DNA from: Nocardioides psychrotolerans
Lineage (GTDB): Bacteria; Actinomycetota; Actinomycetes; Propionibacteriales; Nocardioidaceae
Assembly (NCBI RefSeq): GCF_900113685.1
Contig: NZ_FOQG01000014.1
Coordinates: 62,001 to 126,000, forward strand
Direction of reading: 5' to 3'
DNA: 64,000 bases
How positions within the stretch are numbered: position 1 is the stretch's first letter; each line of letters starts with the position of its first letter. The position numbers and the translations under genes are program-made. The notes under the pieces are model-generated. The model was not told where the DNA came from and did not search any database. It saw nothing but the letters and a program-made list of their open reading frames with translations. Shown one piece after another: positions 1 through 7,919 of the stretch.

Positions 1-180
1 ACCAGCATCCGCAACCACGTCGGCCTCCGACAGCTCGCCGAGCACCAGTGGGCCACCTTCGTCGCCATCGACCAGGGTGCCCACGAGCTGGGCCCCGACC
101 TCGAGTGGCGGACGCTACTGCCGCAAGCACGCCTGCCGCAGGTGATCAGCACCTCTCCGTTCGCCCTCAGGAGGGGATGA
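1..180 (+). CDS. 3' end of an unrecognised protein (partial)
   Basis: The frame starting at base 1 stays open for 59 codons to a TGA at 178-180. The residues look like real protein, for example LAEHQWATFVAID and LPQVISTSPFAL near the end. The stop lies one base before the GTG of ccr, and the gene's last codons contain the ccr ribosome binding site, so the two are probably co-transcribed. I do not recognise the family from this tail, and the 5' part is outside the window. Confidence 0.55.
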   Translation, partial: TSIRNHVGLRQLAEHQWATFVAIDQGAHELGPDLEWRTLLPQARLPQVISTSPFALRRG

Positions 181-181
181 C

Positions 182-1516
182 GTGCAGCACATTCTTGACG
201 CGATCAGTGCCGAAGCCACGAGCGAGGACTTCGCCGCGCTCGACCTGCCCCCGTCATACCGGGCCGTCACGCTCCACAAGGACGAGGTCGACATGTTCGA
301 GGGCCTCGCAGCGCGTGACAAGGACCCCCGCAAGTCGCTGCACCTCGACGACGTCGCTCTGCCCGAGCTGGGCCCGGGCGAGGCCTACGTCGCCGTCATG
401 GCCTCGGCGATCAACTACAACACCGTGTGGAGCTCGATCTTCGAGCCCGTCTCCACGTTCGGCTTCCTCGAGCGCTACGGCCGGATCTCCGAGCTCACCA
501 AGCGCCACGACCTGCCTTACCACGTCGTCGGCTCCGACCTGTCCGGCGTCGTGCTCAAGACCGGCCCCGGCGTGACGAAGTGGAAGCCCGGCACCGAGGT
601 CGTCGCGCACTGCCTCTCGGTCGAGCTCGAGGACTCCGACGGCCACGACGACTCGATGATGGACCCCCAGCAGCGGACGTGGGGGTTCGAGACCAACTTC
701 GGTGGCCTCGCGACCATCGCGCTGGTCAAGTCCAACCAGCTGATGCCCAAACCGGCGCACCTGACCTGGGAGGAGGCGGCCTCGCCCGGCCTCGTCAACT
801 CCACCGCCTACCGCCAGCTGGTCTCCAAGAACGGCGGCAACATGAAACAGGGCGACAACGTCCTGGTCTGGGGTGCCTCCGGCGGCCTCGGCGGCTTCGC
901 CACCCAATACGCCCTCAACGGTGGCGCCGTCCCGATCTGCGTGGTCTCCAACGAGGAGAAGGCCGCCATCGCCCGCTCGATGGGTGCGGAGCTGATCATC
1001 AACCGCTCCGAAGAGGGCTACCAGTTCTGGAAGGACGAGCACACCCAGGACCCGAAGGAGTGGAAGCGCCTCGGCGCCAAGATCCGCGAGCTCACCGGCG
1101 GCGAAGACATCGACATCGTCTTCGAGCACCCCGGCCGCGAGACCTTCGGCGCCTCGGTCTACGTCACCCGCAAGGGCGGCATCATCACCACCTGCGCGTC
1201 GACCTCGGGCTACATGCACGAGTACGACAACCGCTACCTGTGGATGAACCTCAAGCGGATCATCTCCTCACACTTCGCCAACTACCGCGAGTCCTGGGAG
1301 GCCAACCGCCTCATCGCCAAGGGCATGATCCACCCCACCCTCTCGCGCACCTACACCCTCGAGGAGGTCGGTCAGGCCGCGCTCGACGTGCACCACAACC
1401 TCCACCAGGGCAAGATCGGCGTGCTCTGCCTCGCACCCGAAGAAGGCCTCGGCGTCCGCGACCACGAGATGCGCGCCCAGCACCTCGACGCGATCAACCG
1501 CTTCCGCGGCGTCTGA
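182..1516 (+). CDS. ccr: crotonyl-CoA carboxylase/reductase
   Basis: This cytoplasmic medium-chain dehydrogenase reductively carboxylates crotonyl-CoA with NADPH and CO2 to ethylmalonyl-CoA. It is the key step of the ethylmalonyl-CoA pathway and a source of extender units. The 444-residue length fits the family. The CO2-anchoring residues described for the Kitasatospora enzyme have counterparts at Asn80 (SAINYN), Phe169-Glu170 (WGFETNFGG) and the His of SSHFANY near residue 364. A nucleotide-binding glycine motif follows at WGASGGLGG. The GTG start sits just after AGGAGGGG, inside the end of the preceding gene, which suggests an operon. No mutase or other pathway gene follows within the window. 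Confidence 0.95.
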   Translation: MQHILDAISAEATSEDFAALDLPPSYRAVTLHKDEVDMFEGLAARDKDPRKSLHLDDVALPELGPGEAYVAVMASAINYNTVWSSIFEPVSTFGFLERYGRISELTKRHDLPYHVVGSDLSGVVLKTGPGVTKWKPGTEVVAHCLSVELEDSDGHDDSMMDPQQRTWGFETNFGGLATIALVKSNQLMPKPAHLTWEEAASPGLVNSTAYRQLVSKNGGNMKQGDNVLVWGASGGLGGFATQYALNGGAVPICVVSNEEKAAIARSMGAELIINRSEEGYQFWKDEHTQDPKEWKRLGAKIRELTGGEDIDIVFEHPGRETFGASVYVTRKGGIITTCASTSGYMHEYDNRYLWMNLKRIISSHFANYRESWEANRLIAKGMIHPTLSRTYTLEEVGQAALDVHHNLHQGKIGVLCLAPEEGLGVRDHEMRAQHLDAINRFRGV

Positions 1517-1812
1517 ACGGTGGCCCCCTGACCGGCTCCCCAGGGACTCTCGCAACACCGGTGCAAGTGGTTCGACACACAGACCTGCGGGTTGGCGAGA
1601 TGGAGTCACTGATGACCGGTCCAGGGAGAACGCCGCTGACACCGTTGGTCGGACACACCCGCTCCCCACGACGCCGGCGAACATGAACAAGTTCTTCACA
1701 CTACTTTCGTCCTGATCTCGTTCGGTGAGGACTAGATTTTTGGGGATGTAGTCAGCGGATTCGCGAACTTCGGAGCGTGCTACCGCGGCCGAAGAGATGA
1801 GGGAAGACCATC
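1517..1812. other. intergenic region upstream of the PAS/receiver gene
   Basis: About 300 bases without a convincing gene. The right half (about 1680-1760) is clearly more AT-rich than its surroundings and probably holds the promoter of the PAS/receiver gene, but I cannot pick a reliable -35/-10 pair. A purine-rich ribosome binding site (GAGATGAGGGAAG) precedes the GTG at 1813. No strong terminator for ccr was found. Confidence 0.4.
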
Positions 1813-3633
1813 GTGAAGATCGCACCCGAGAGCCTGCTCTCCCAGCTCGCCGATGGATGCGTTCATCCGCCGGACGTCGCCACACTCCTGACCCGCTCGC
1901 TTCCGCTGGTCCTCGAGGTGACCGGCGCCGGCTCGGCGTACGTCCTGCGCGGTCAGGTCGAGGACGTGCAGGTGGTTGCCCACGCGGGTGCGCAGCTTCC
2001 CAGCGACGCCCTCTCCAGCAACATGGCGGACGAGCACCCGGGGTGGCGCGACCTCCCGGTTCCCAGCAGCTGGCGCGAGGGTGGCGTCAGCACAGCATTG
2101 GCGCACAGGCTCTCAGGACAACCCGGGCCGCTCGTGCTCGTGCTCACCTACCACCGTGACGCGACGCGCAGCGACCTTCTCGACCTGGTGGGCGCACTGC
2201 TCGAGACGGCTGTGAGAGGGGCGCAGTCGGCTGCCGATCTCGCGGACCTCACGCAACGCGTCGACAACGCCCAGCACCTCGCCGGCATGGGCGACTACGA
2301 CTGGCACATCGCCAGCGACACGAACCGGTGGTCCGACCAGCTCTACCGCATCTATGGTCACGAACCGCAGTCCTTCAACGCCAGCTATGAGCGCTTCATC
2401 TCCCACCTCCATCCCGACGACCGCGAGCGGATCATGGCGATCCACCAGCAGGCCTACGCTTCCGGGGAGCCTTACCAGATGATCGAGCGGGTGCAGCGTC
2501 CCACCGGGGAGACGCGCTACCTCTCCTCCAACGGGCAGGTGCTGATGGACGCGACGGGGACGCCGGTCCGGATGCGTGGGACCTGCATCGACATCACCGA
2601 CCTGGTCCTCTCCGAGCAGGAGGTCGCGCGGGTCAGCGCCCGGTTCGAGGCCCTGGTGGAATCGAGCAGAGACGCGATCATGGTGCTCCAGGGTCGCCTG
2701 GTCGTGCAGACCAACGACCGAGGGCGTGCCCTTCTGGGCGGCGACCCGGTCGGTCTGCCCCTCGACAGGTTCGTGCACGTCGAAGGCGCCGAGAGTCTCG
2801 GTGTCCCAGGGCAGGGGCTCGAGGGTCAGGAGCTCACGCTGGATGTCTTCACCACCGAGCTGAATCCAGGAGTCGACGACGACCTCGTCGCGGTCTTCGT
2901 GCGCGACGCCACACCCCGGCTCGCCAGCGAGGCGCTGGCTGTCAGCCTGGGAGAGGCGCAGGTGCGCCGCCGACAGGCAGTGGAGATCAACGACAACATC
3001 ATCCAGGGCCTGACCGCGTCCGTGTACTGCCTCGAAGACTCCAACGTGAGCACCGCCGCGGAGTACGTCCAGCTCACCCTCGCCTCGGCCCGGGCCATGA
3101 TGAACGACCTCCTCGAGCCCCTGGACGGTGAAGATCTCAAGCCCGGGGACCTCGTGCGCCAGAGCGCCACCACCCTGCGCGGCAGGACTGAAGCCGCCGC
3201 CGGGCCCGATCCAACGCCGGTCGTGGTCGCGCCGGTGACGAGCGATCGGAGGGTCCTGATCGTCGATGACTCCGAGGACATGCGCATGCTGGTCCGGCTC
3301 TTCCTCGATCGCAAGGAAGGAGTCCAGGTCGTCGGTGAGGCAGCCACGGGACGCGAAGGGATCCGGCTGGCCCTCGAGATGCAGCCCGACCTCGTCCTCC
3401 TCGACCTCGCCATGCCCGAGATGGACGGGCTCGAGGCACTGCCACACATCCTCACCGACGCCCCGAGGGCCAAGGTGATCGTGCTGTCCGGCTTCGACCA
3501 CCGCCTGGGCGACCAGGCACTGGCCCTCGGCGCGTCCCGCTTCGTGCAGAAAGGTGGAGGGTTGGAGGAGTTGATGCGCGCCATCGACAAGACCCTGCCG
3601 TTCGGGGTGCCACCGCAGCGCGCGGCGGGCTAA
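1813..3633 (+). CDS. PAS sensor with His-less DHp helix and C-terminal receiver
   Basis: A 606-residue soluble protein. Residues 1-130 form an unassigned, possibly GAF-like region. A PAS_3-type domain covers about 150-265 (GDYDWHIASD to MRGTCIDITD), and a second, weaker PAS-like part covers about 275-375. A helix at about 385-430 follows, RRRQAVEINDNIIQGL, which resembles the HisKA_3 dimerisation helix, but Asn393 sits where the phosphoacceptor His should be. There is no HATPase domain. A complete receiver follows from about 479, with the acidic pair in VDDSED, the phospho-Asp near 533 (LLDLAMPEMDG) and Lys579. It probably receives phosphate from a partner kinase and signals by dimer rearrangement. 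The stop lies inside the first copy of a 42-bp direct repeat. Confidence 0.85.
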   Translation: MKIAPESLLSQLADGCVHPPDVATLLTRSLPLVLEVTGAGSAYVLRGQVEDVQVVAHAGAQLPSDALSSNMADEHPGWRDLPVPSSWREGGVSTALAHRLSGQPGPLVLVLTYHRDATRSDLLDLVGALLETAVRGAQSAADLADLTQRVDNAQHLAGMGDYDWHIASDTNRWSDQLYRIYGHEPQSFNASYERFISHLHPDDRERIMAIHQQAYASGEPYQMIERVQRPTGETRYLSSNGQVLMDATGTPVRMRGTCIDITDLVLSEQEVARVSARFEALVESSRDAIMVLQGRLVVQTNDRGRALLGGDPVGLPLDRFVHVEGAESLGVPGQGLEGQELTLDVFTTELNPGVDDDLVAVFVRDATPRLASEALAVSLGEAQVRRRQAVEINDNIIQGLTASVYCLEDSNVSTAAEYVQLTLASARAMMNDLLEPLDGEDLKPGDLVRQSATTLRGRTEAAAGPDPTPVVVAPVTSDRRVLIVDDSEDMRMLVRLFLDRKEGVQVVGEAATGREGIRLALEMQPDLVLLDLAMPEMDGLEALPHILTDAPRAKVIVLSGFDHRLGDQALALGASRFVQKGGGLEELMRAIDKTLPFGVPPQRAAG

Positions 3634-3643
3634 TCAGTCCTCC
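3602..3643. repeat. 42-bp direct repeat, left copy
   Basis: 41 of 42 bases match 4861-4902; the only difference is A versus G at 3632/4891. This copy contains the last ten codons and TAA stop of the PAS/receiver gene. On the minus strand it also holds a ghost of the last codons and TGA of the acylase gene found intact at the right copy. The two copies bound a 1,259-bp unit with one gene. Confidence 0.95.
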
Positions 3644-3683
3644 ACCGACGTTGAATCCGAGGTGCTGATCCTCCGGCTCGCGT

Positions 3684-3769
3684 GCGCAGCGTTGCGCGAT
3701 CGCACCGCCCTTAGTCAGCTTTGACTACGCGCCCAGCGATCGGGTCGGCGTCCTGGTCCTTTCGGACCA
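3684..3769 (+). other. hairpin-rich 5' leader of the DUF5995 gene
   Basis: Three short perfect hairpins lie in a row between the left repeat and the DUF5995 start: GCGCA-gcgt-TGCGC at 3684-3697, TAGTCA-gctt-TGACTA at 3712-3727 and TGGTCC-tttc-GGACCA at 3754-3769. They could be terminators of the upstream gene or a structured leader. No known riboswitch consensus was recognised. Confidence 0.3.
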
Positions 3770-3837
3770 CAGACAAGGCGAGTAAATCCCACCAGAATTT
3801 GGCGCTACGCGCACCCGTGCCCTTGGGAGGGAGCCAC

Positions 3838-4839
3838 ATGCACGCGAGATCCGTCATCCGTCAGTTCCGATCGGCTGTTGGAGCGGTGTCTGCTGTTGTC
3901 GTCGCTTCCTTGCTGACCGTCGCCACGACGGCGGGCCCGGCGCGCGCTGACCTCGTCCCCTACGTTCCGTGGTCCTCCCACCTCGCAGGATGGACCGACG
4001 AGTACATCCCCAGCAGCGACAACGACTGCGTCGCTGGGAGATCCAACTGCCTGAACGCGACGTTGAAGGAACAGAGCCGGATCGCCGACGACACTGCGAG
4101 CACCTGCAGCCACAACGCGATCTTCGCTCGCGCCTATGTGCGGATGACCCAGCTCTATGGATACACACGGGCGATGCCGGGCTACTACCAGGACGTGTCG
4201 TACTTCAACCACGTCGACGCTGTGTTCGCCCGCTACTACACCGACTCCTACTACAACTGGCAGTCCGGCAACCGCTCAGCCGTCCCGCAGTCCTGGCTGA
4301 CCGCGCTGGACGCCGCGAAGAACAAGTTGGTCAGCGGCACCGGCGATCTGCTCCTGGGAATGAACGCCCACATCAACCGCGACCTGCCGTACGTCATGGC
4401 CGCTGTGGGCCTCGTGGCCCCCGACGGCTCGTCTCGAAAGGTCGACTACACCGCAGTCGAGGCGTGGCTGTACCAGGCGACCGCCCCGCTCATCGCCGAG
4501 TTCGCCGCCCGATTCGACCCATCGATCGATGACACCGCTGACCCGCACGGAATCAGCAACGCAGCGCTGTTCCAGATGGTCTCCGGTTGGCGGGAAAATG
4601 CCTGGCGCAACGCCGAAGCATTGGTCTCGGCCCCGAGCCCACAGGCTCGCGCACTCGTCGCAGCGAACATCGAGGCGCAGGCCAACACGGTGGCACAGGG
4701 CATCCTGGCCACGCAGTCCTACGTCCCCTTGCTCACCTCGACCGTGCCACGAGACACCTACTGCGCGGCACACAAAGCAGACGCACCACCCGTCGCGTAC
4801 GCCTTCGGCTACGCAACCGCGTGGGGCTACGCCTACTGA
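3838..4839 (+). CDS. secreted DUF5995 family protein
   Basis: A 333-residue exported protein of unknown function. The ATG at 3838 follows GGGAGGGAG. Residues 1-38 form a Sec signal peptide with an n-region MHARSVIRQFR, a hydrophobic stretch rich in Ala and Val, and a cleavage motif ARA before DLVPY. The mature part carries the family signature LLGMNAHINRDLPYVMA, with conserved His and Asn-Arg-Asp. Three cysteines (DNDCVAGRSNC and TYCAAH) may form disulfides. The frame is open further upstream to 3721, but those codons precede the signal peptide and lack a ribosome binding site. The gene is the sole cargo between two 42-bp direct repeats and separates two otherwise convergent genes. Confidence 0.8.
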   Translation: MHARSVIRQFRSAVGAVSAVVVASLLTVATTAGPARADLVPYVPWSSHLAGWTDEYIPSSDNDCVAGRSNCLNATLKEQSRIADDTASTCSHNAIFARAYVRMTQLYGYTRAMPGYYQDVSYFNHVDAVFARYYTDSYYNWQSGNRSAVPQSWLTALDAAKNKLVSGTGDLLLGMNAHINRDLPYVMAAVGLVAPDGSSRKVDYTAVEAWLYQATAPLIAEFAARFDPSIDDTADPHGISNAALFQMVSGWRENAWRNAEALVSAPSPQARALVAANIEAQANTVAQGILATQSYVPLLTSTVPRDTYCAAHKADAPPVAYAFGYATAWGYAY

Positions 4840-4860
4840 GGAACGGCGAAAGGCAGTCGA

Positions 4861-4902
4861 TCGGGGTGCCACCGCAGCGCGCGGCGGGCTGATCAGTCCT
4901 CC
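4861..4902. repeat. 42-bp direct repeat, right copy
   Basis: Near-identical partner of 3602-3643. On the plus strand it still encodes GVPPQRAAG followed by TGA, the same tail as the PAS/receiver protein, although no gene uses it here. On the minus strand it contains the genuine last codons and TGA of the acylase gene. The central CTGATCAG is palindromic. Confidence 0.95.
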
Positions 4903-6878
4903 TCGAGACGCTCCCAGTCCGTGACCACAAGCACCAGCGTGCCCTCCGCCCACCGCGTCAGCTGGTCGTGGTGGCGAGGGTCGCGGGGGTCTCCGGAGGC
5001 ACCCAGCGGCACGATCCAGGCACTCGCGGCACGGTCGGCGAGGTCCCACACATAGCGGGCCACAGCGCCGCGGTAGACCTCGTCGGAGACGCCGGGCAGC
5101 GAACCGGTGCAGCGCACGCAGTCCTGGTCGCCGCTCATGCCCACACGCGGCACCGGCGGCGCCTCGAGCCGACCCGGCGCGAGGTCGAAGGCGTGCAGCG
5201 GCGCGAAGACGTGGGTGTCGCCCCAGGTCCTCCCCGGGTCGGCCGCGATCTCGGCATCGGCCTCCGCGAGCGCAGCGCGGGCGAGCCCCGCCAGGTCGAT
5301 CTCGTACGGCGACCCGTGGGCAGCGAGGTGGGCCAGCGCGAGCCCGATGCGGGTCGTCACGTCGAGTGACGAGCGGAAGGCCGGATCGTGCCGCGGCTCG
5401 TGCAGGGGCGCGAGGACCGGCTCGGCCGCGACGCGTCGTACGAGTGCGGAGCGGTAGGCCGCGAAGCGGGCGGCCTGAGTGGACACGGCGTCCATCACAC
5501 CGTCCCAGCCGTCGAAGGCTCCGGGCACGAGGGCCACCAGGGGCGCGACGGTCGCCAGGTAGGAGTCGTCGTGGATCGCGGCGAAGTCCTCACCGGTCAG
5601 GCCGGTGCGCGAGCCGAGCAGGGCGGCGATGCGGTCGGCGCGGTAGGGCGGGGCGAACGCCGAGCCCACGAGGTCGCTCTCGGGCCCGCGGCGCTCGTTG
5701 GCGGTCACCACCTGCCCATCCGGTCCGGCATCGACCCGGTGGACGTCCCCCAGCCAGCCCGTCCACGCGGTCGCTGGGTCGCGGGCGTCGACGACGCCGC
5801 GACGGTTGGCCTCCGCCCGCAAGGGAACCCGCCCGGCGAGCCGGTAGCGCACGTCTCCGTGCACGTCGGCGACCACCACGTTGTTGACCGGCTCCACCCA
5901 CGCGTCGAGCGCCCGGTCGACGTCGTCGACGGTGCGCGCACGCAGCAGCGGCAGGAGCGCGTCGAAGCCGAGGTCACCGAGCACCGTGGAGGCGGCCCGC
6001 AGGCTCAGCCCGTCCTCGAAGACCGGCCCCCGCGGGGTCACGACGACCTCGACGTCGACGGGGTCACCGTCGCGGACGGCGACGGTCTCGACCCACCGCT
6101 CCACCACGTCGTACGGCGTGGGCTCGGCGTAGATGTCCTGGTAGTCGGCGCTGGCGTTGGTGATCGCCCAGGCCACGTCGCCCGCATGGGCGAAGTGCGG
6201 CACGCCGGGCACACCGGGGAACGCGAACCCGACGACGTCGAACGGGTCCTCGGGGTCCTCGCAAGCCAGCCGGACCTGCTGATAGACACCGGGCGACTCG
6301 AGCACCCGGTGCGGGTCTCCGCCGATCAGCGGCAGACCGGAGGCCGTGCGGTCGCCCCCGACGGCCCAGGCGTTGCTCCCGCTCGAGGCAGGTCCCTCGT
6401 AGGACAGCAGCGCCGCGTCGGGCCCCAGCACCTCCCGGGCACGCTGGGCCCAGAGCTTGGCGCCGAGGTTGGCGAAGAGCAGGTGCTGCACGAGGAAGAC
6501 CGCGAGCGGCGTCCACTCCTCCCACGGCTGCGGCTCGACGCCGAGGGCCCGCAGCTCCGGGGCCCCCGACCCGACTGCGTCCAGGCCGGCGTTGACCCCG
6601 TCGACGTACGACGACACGAAGGCTCGTGCCTCGGCGCCCAGGTGGTCGTGGGCCCGGCGCGCGGTGTGGGCGATCAGGGTGCGCCGGGCGAGGACGTCCC
6701 AGCCGAGCGCGCTCGCCCCCATGATCTCGGCGCTGGTGCCGGTCGCCCGGCGCCGCTGCCACTCCAGCTGCCAGGCGCGATCGCGTGCGGTGACCTCACC
6801 CTGTCCATGGGCGACGTCGAGCGCGGTGGTGCCGCGCACGTGAGGGACGCCCCAGGCGTCACGGTAGATCCTGGCCAT
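4893..6878 (-). CDS. penicillin acylase family protein (Ntn hydrolase), no signal peptide
   Basis: A 661-residue member of the penicillin amidase (S45) family, which hydrolyses amide bonds of penicillins, acyl-homoserine lactones or related amides. The N-terminal MARIYRDAWGVPHVRGTT matches the family's first strand. The predicted nucleophile is the Ser of SSGSNAWAVGG, near residue 168, exposed by autocatalytic cleavage into alpha and beta chains. ITNASADYQD and VVTANERRG fit later family motifs. The frame is open for 39 more codons upstream, but these overlap the pirin gene and lack family similarity, so ATG 6878 is preferred. No export signal is seen, so a cytoplasmic enzyme is likely. The natural substrate is unknown. 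Confidence 0.85.
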   Translation of the reverse strand: MARIYRDAWGVPHVRGTTALDVAHGQGEVTARDRAWQLEWQRRRATGTSAEIMGASALGWDVLARRTLIAHTARRAHDHLGAEARAFVSSYVDGVNAGLDAVGSGAPELRALGVEPQPWEEWTPLAVFLVQHLLFANLGAKLWAQRAREVLGPDAALLSYEGPASSGSNAWAVGGDRTASGLPLIGGDPHRVLESPGVYQQVRLACEDPEDPFDVVGFAFPGVPGVPHFAHAGDVAWAITNASADYQDIYAEPTPYDVVERWVETVAVRDGDPVDVEVVVTPRGPVFEDGLSLRAASTVLGDLGFDALLPLLRARTVDDVDRALDAWVEPVNNVVVADVHGDVRYRLAGRVPLRAEANRRGVVDARDPATAWTGWLGDVHRVDAGPDGQVVTANERRGPESDLVGSAFAPPYRADRIAALLGSRTGLTGEDFAAIHDDSYLATVAPLVALVPGAFDGWDGVMDAVSTQAARFAAYRSALVRRVAAEPVLAPLHEPRHDPAFRSSLDVTTRIGLALAHLAAHGSPYEIDLAGLARAALAEADAEIAADPGRTWGDTHVFAPLHAFDLAPGRLEAPPVPRVGMSGDQDCVRCTGSLPGVSDEVYRGAVARYVWDLADRAASAWIVPLGASGDPRDPRHHDQLTRWAEGTLVLVVTDWERLEED

Positions 6879-6901
6879 GGGCCACGACCGTAGTCGCAGT
6901 G

Positions 6902-7849
6902 TCAGCCGGGCACGTGCCCGAAGGACCCCTTCTGGAAGTCCTGGTAGGCCTGGAGCACCTCGGCCTTGGTGTTCATGACGAACGGACCCGCCCACGCGAG
7001 CGGCTCGCGGATCGGCCGGCCACCCACGACGATCACGTCGAGCCTCGACGAGCGGCGCTCCTGGCCCGGGTCGGCGGTGAGGGTGAGGTAGTCACCCGCG
7101 CCGAGCACGGCCGACTGTCCGGTGTGGATCGGCTGCGCGTCGACGCCGACGCCGCCGGAGCCGTTGAGCACGTAGACGAGCGCGTTGAAGTCGACGTCCC
7201 ACGGCAGGTCGAGCCGGGCGCCGGGCTCGATGCTCGCGTGCACGAGCGACATCGGGGTGAACGTCGCGCCGGGGCCGTCGTGGCCATCGACGCTGCCGGC
7301 GATGACGCGCACGAGCGAGCCCGCGTCGGCCGAGGTCAGGAGCTGCACCTCAGCGGAGCGGATGTCCTGGTATTTCGGAGTGTTCATCTTGGCGTCGCGC
7401 GGCAGGTTGACCCACAGCTGGATGCCGTGGAACAGCCCGCCGGACTGGACGAGCCACTCGGGCGGCGCCTCGATGTGCAGCAGCCCGGACCCTGCGGTCA
7501 TCCACTGGGTGTCGCCGTTGGTGATCGTGCCGCCACCGCCGTGGGAGTCCTGGTGGTCGAAGGTCCCGTCGATGATGTAGGTGACGGTCTCGAAGCCGCG
7601 GTGAGGGTGCCACGAGGTGCCCTTGGGCTCGCCCGGCGCGTACTCCACCTCGCCCATCTGGTCCATCATGATGAACGGGTCGAGGTGCTTGAGGTCGATG
7701 CCGGCGAAGGCCCGGCGCACCGGGAAGCCCTCGCCCTCGAAGCCCTGCGGGGCGGTGCTGACCTGCCACACCGGTCGGGGCTGGTCGCCCAGCCCGGGCG
7801 GGCGGAGGCGATCGAGGGCGGTCAGGTCGTCAACGGTGATTGCGGGCAC
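6902..7849 (-). CDS. pirin family protein
   Basis: A 315-residue bicupin. The N-terminal cupin has the pirin metal-site pattern WHPHRGFETVTY, followed by the FDHQDSHGGGGTI region. Members bind iron and act as quercetin dioxygenases or transcription cofactors; the substrate here is unknown. The GTG at 7849 follows a strong AAGGAGG on the minus strand. The frame runs further upstream without similarity. Only 23 bases separate it from the acylase start downstream, so the two may be one transcript. TTGC-T-GCAA occurs in the short upstream region. Confidence 0.88.
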   Translation of the reverse strand: MPAITVDDLTALDRLRPPGLGDQPRPVWQVSTAPQGFEGEGFPVRRAFAGIDLKHLDPFIMMDQMGEVEYAPGEPKGTSWHPHRGFETVTYIIDGTFDHQDSHGGGGTITNGDTQWMTAGSGLLHIEAPPEWLVQSGGLFHGIQLWVNLPRDAKMNTPKYQDIRSAEVQLLTSADAGSLVRVIAGSVDGHDGPGATFTPMSLVHASIEPGARLDLPWDVDFNALVYVLNGSGGVGVDAQPIHTGQSAVLGAGDYLTLTADPGQERRSSRLDVIVVGGRPIREPLAWAGPFVMNTKAEVLQAYQDFQKGSFGHVPG

Positions 7850-7919
7850 GGTGCCCACCTCCTTCACGAAGTCACTTGCTGCAACGGTAGTTGAATCTTT
7901 GATATTCCTGGCCGCCCGG

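Noticed and set aside
3644..3837. Possible c-di-AMP riboswitch before a secreted protein gene
   Set aside because: Hairpins are present but the conserved blocks I would expect for that class are not.
5388..6893. 500-codon plus-strand frame opposite the penicillin acylase gene
   Set aside because: Composition is that of an antisense shadow and it has no ribosome binding site or family motif; the minus-strand protein has clear S45 motifs.
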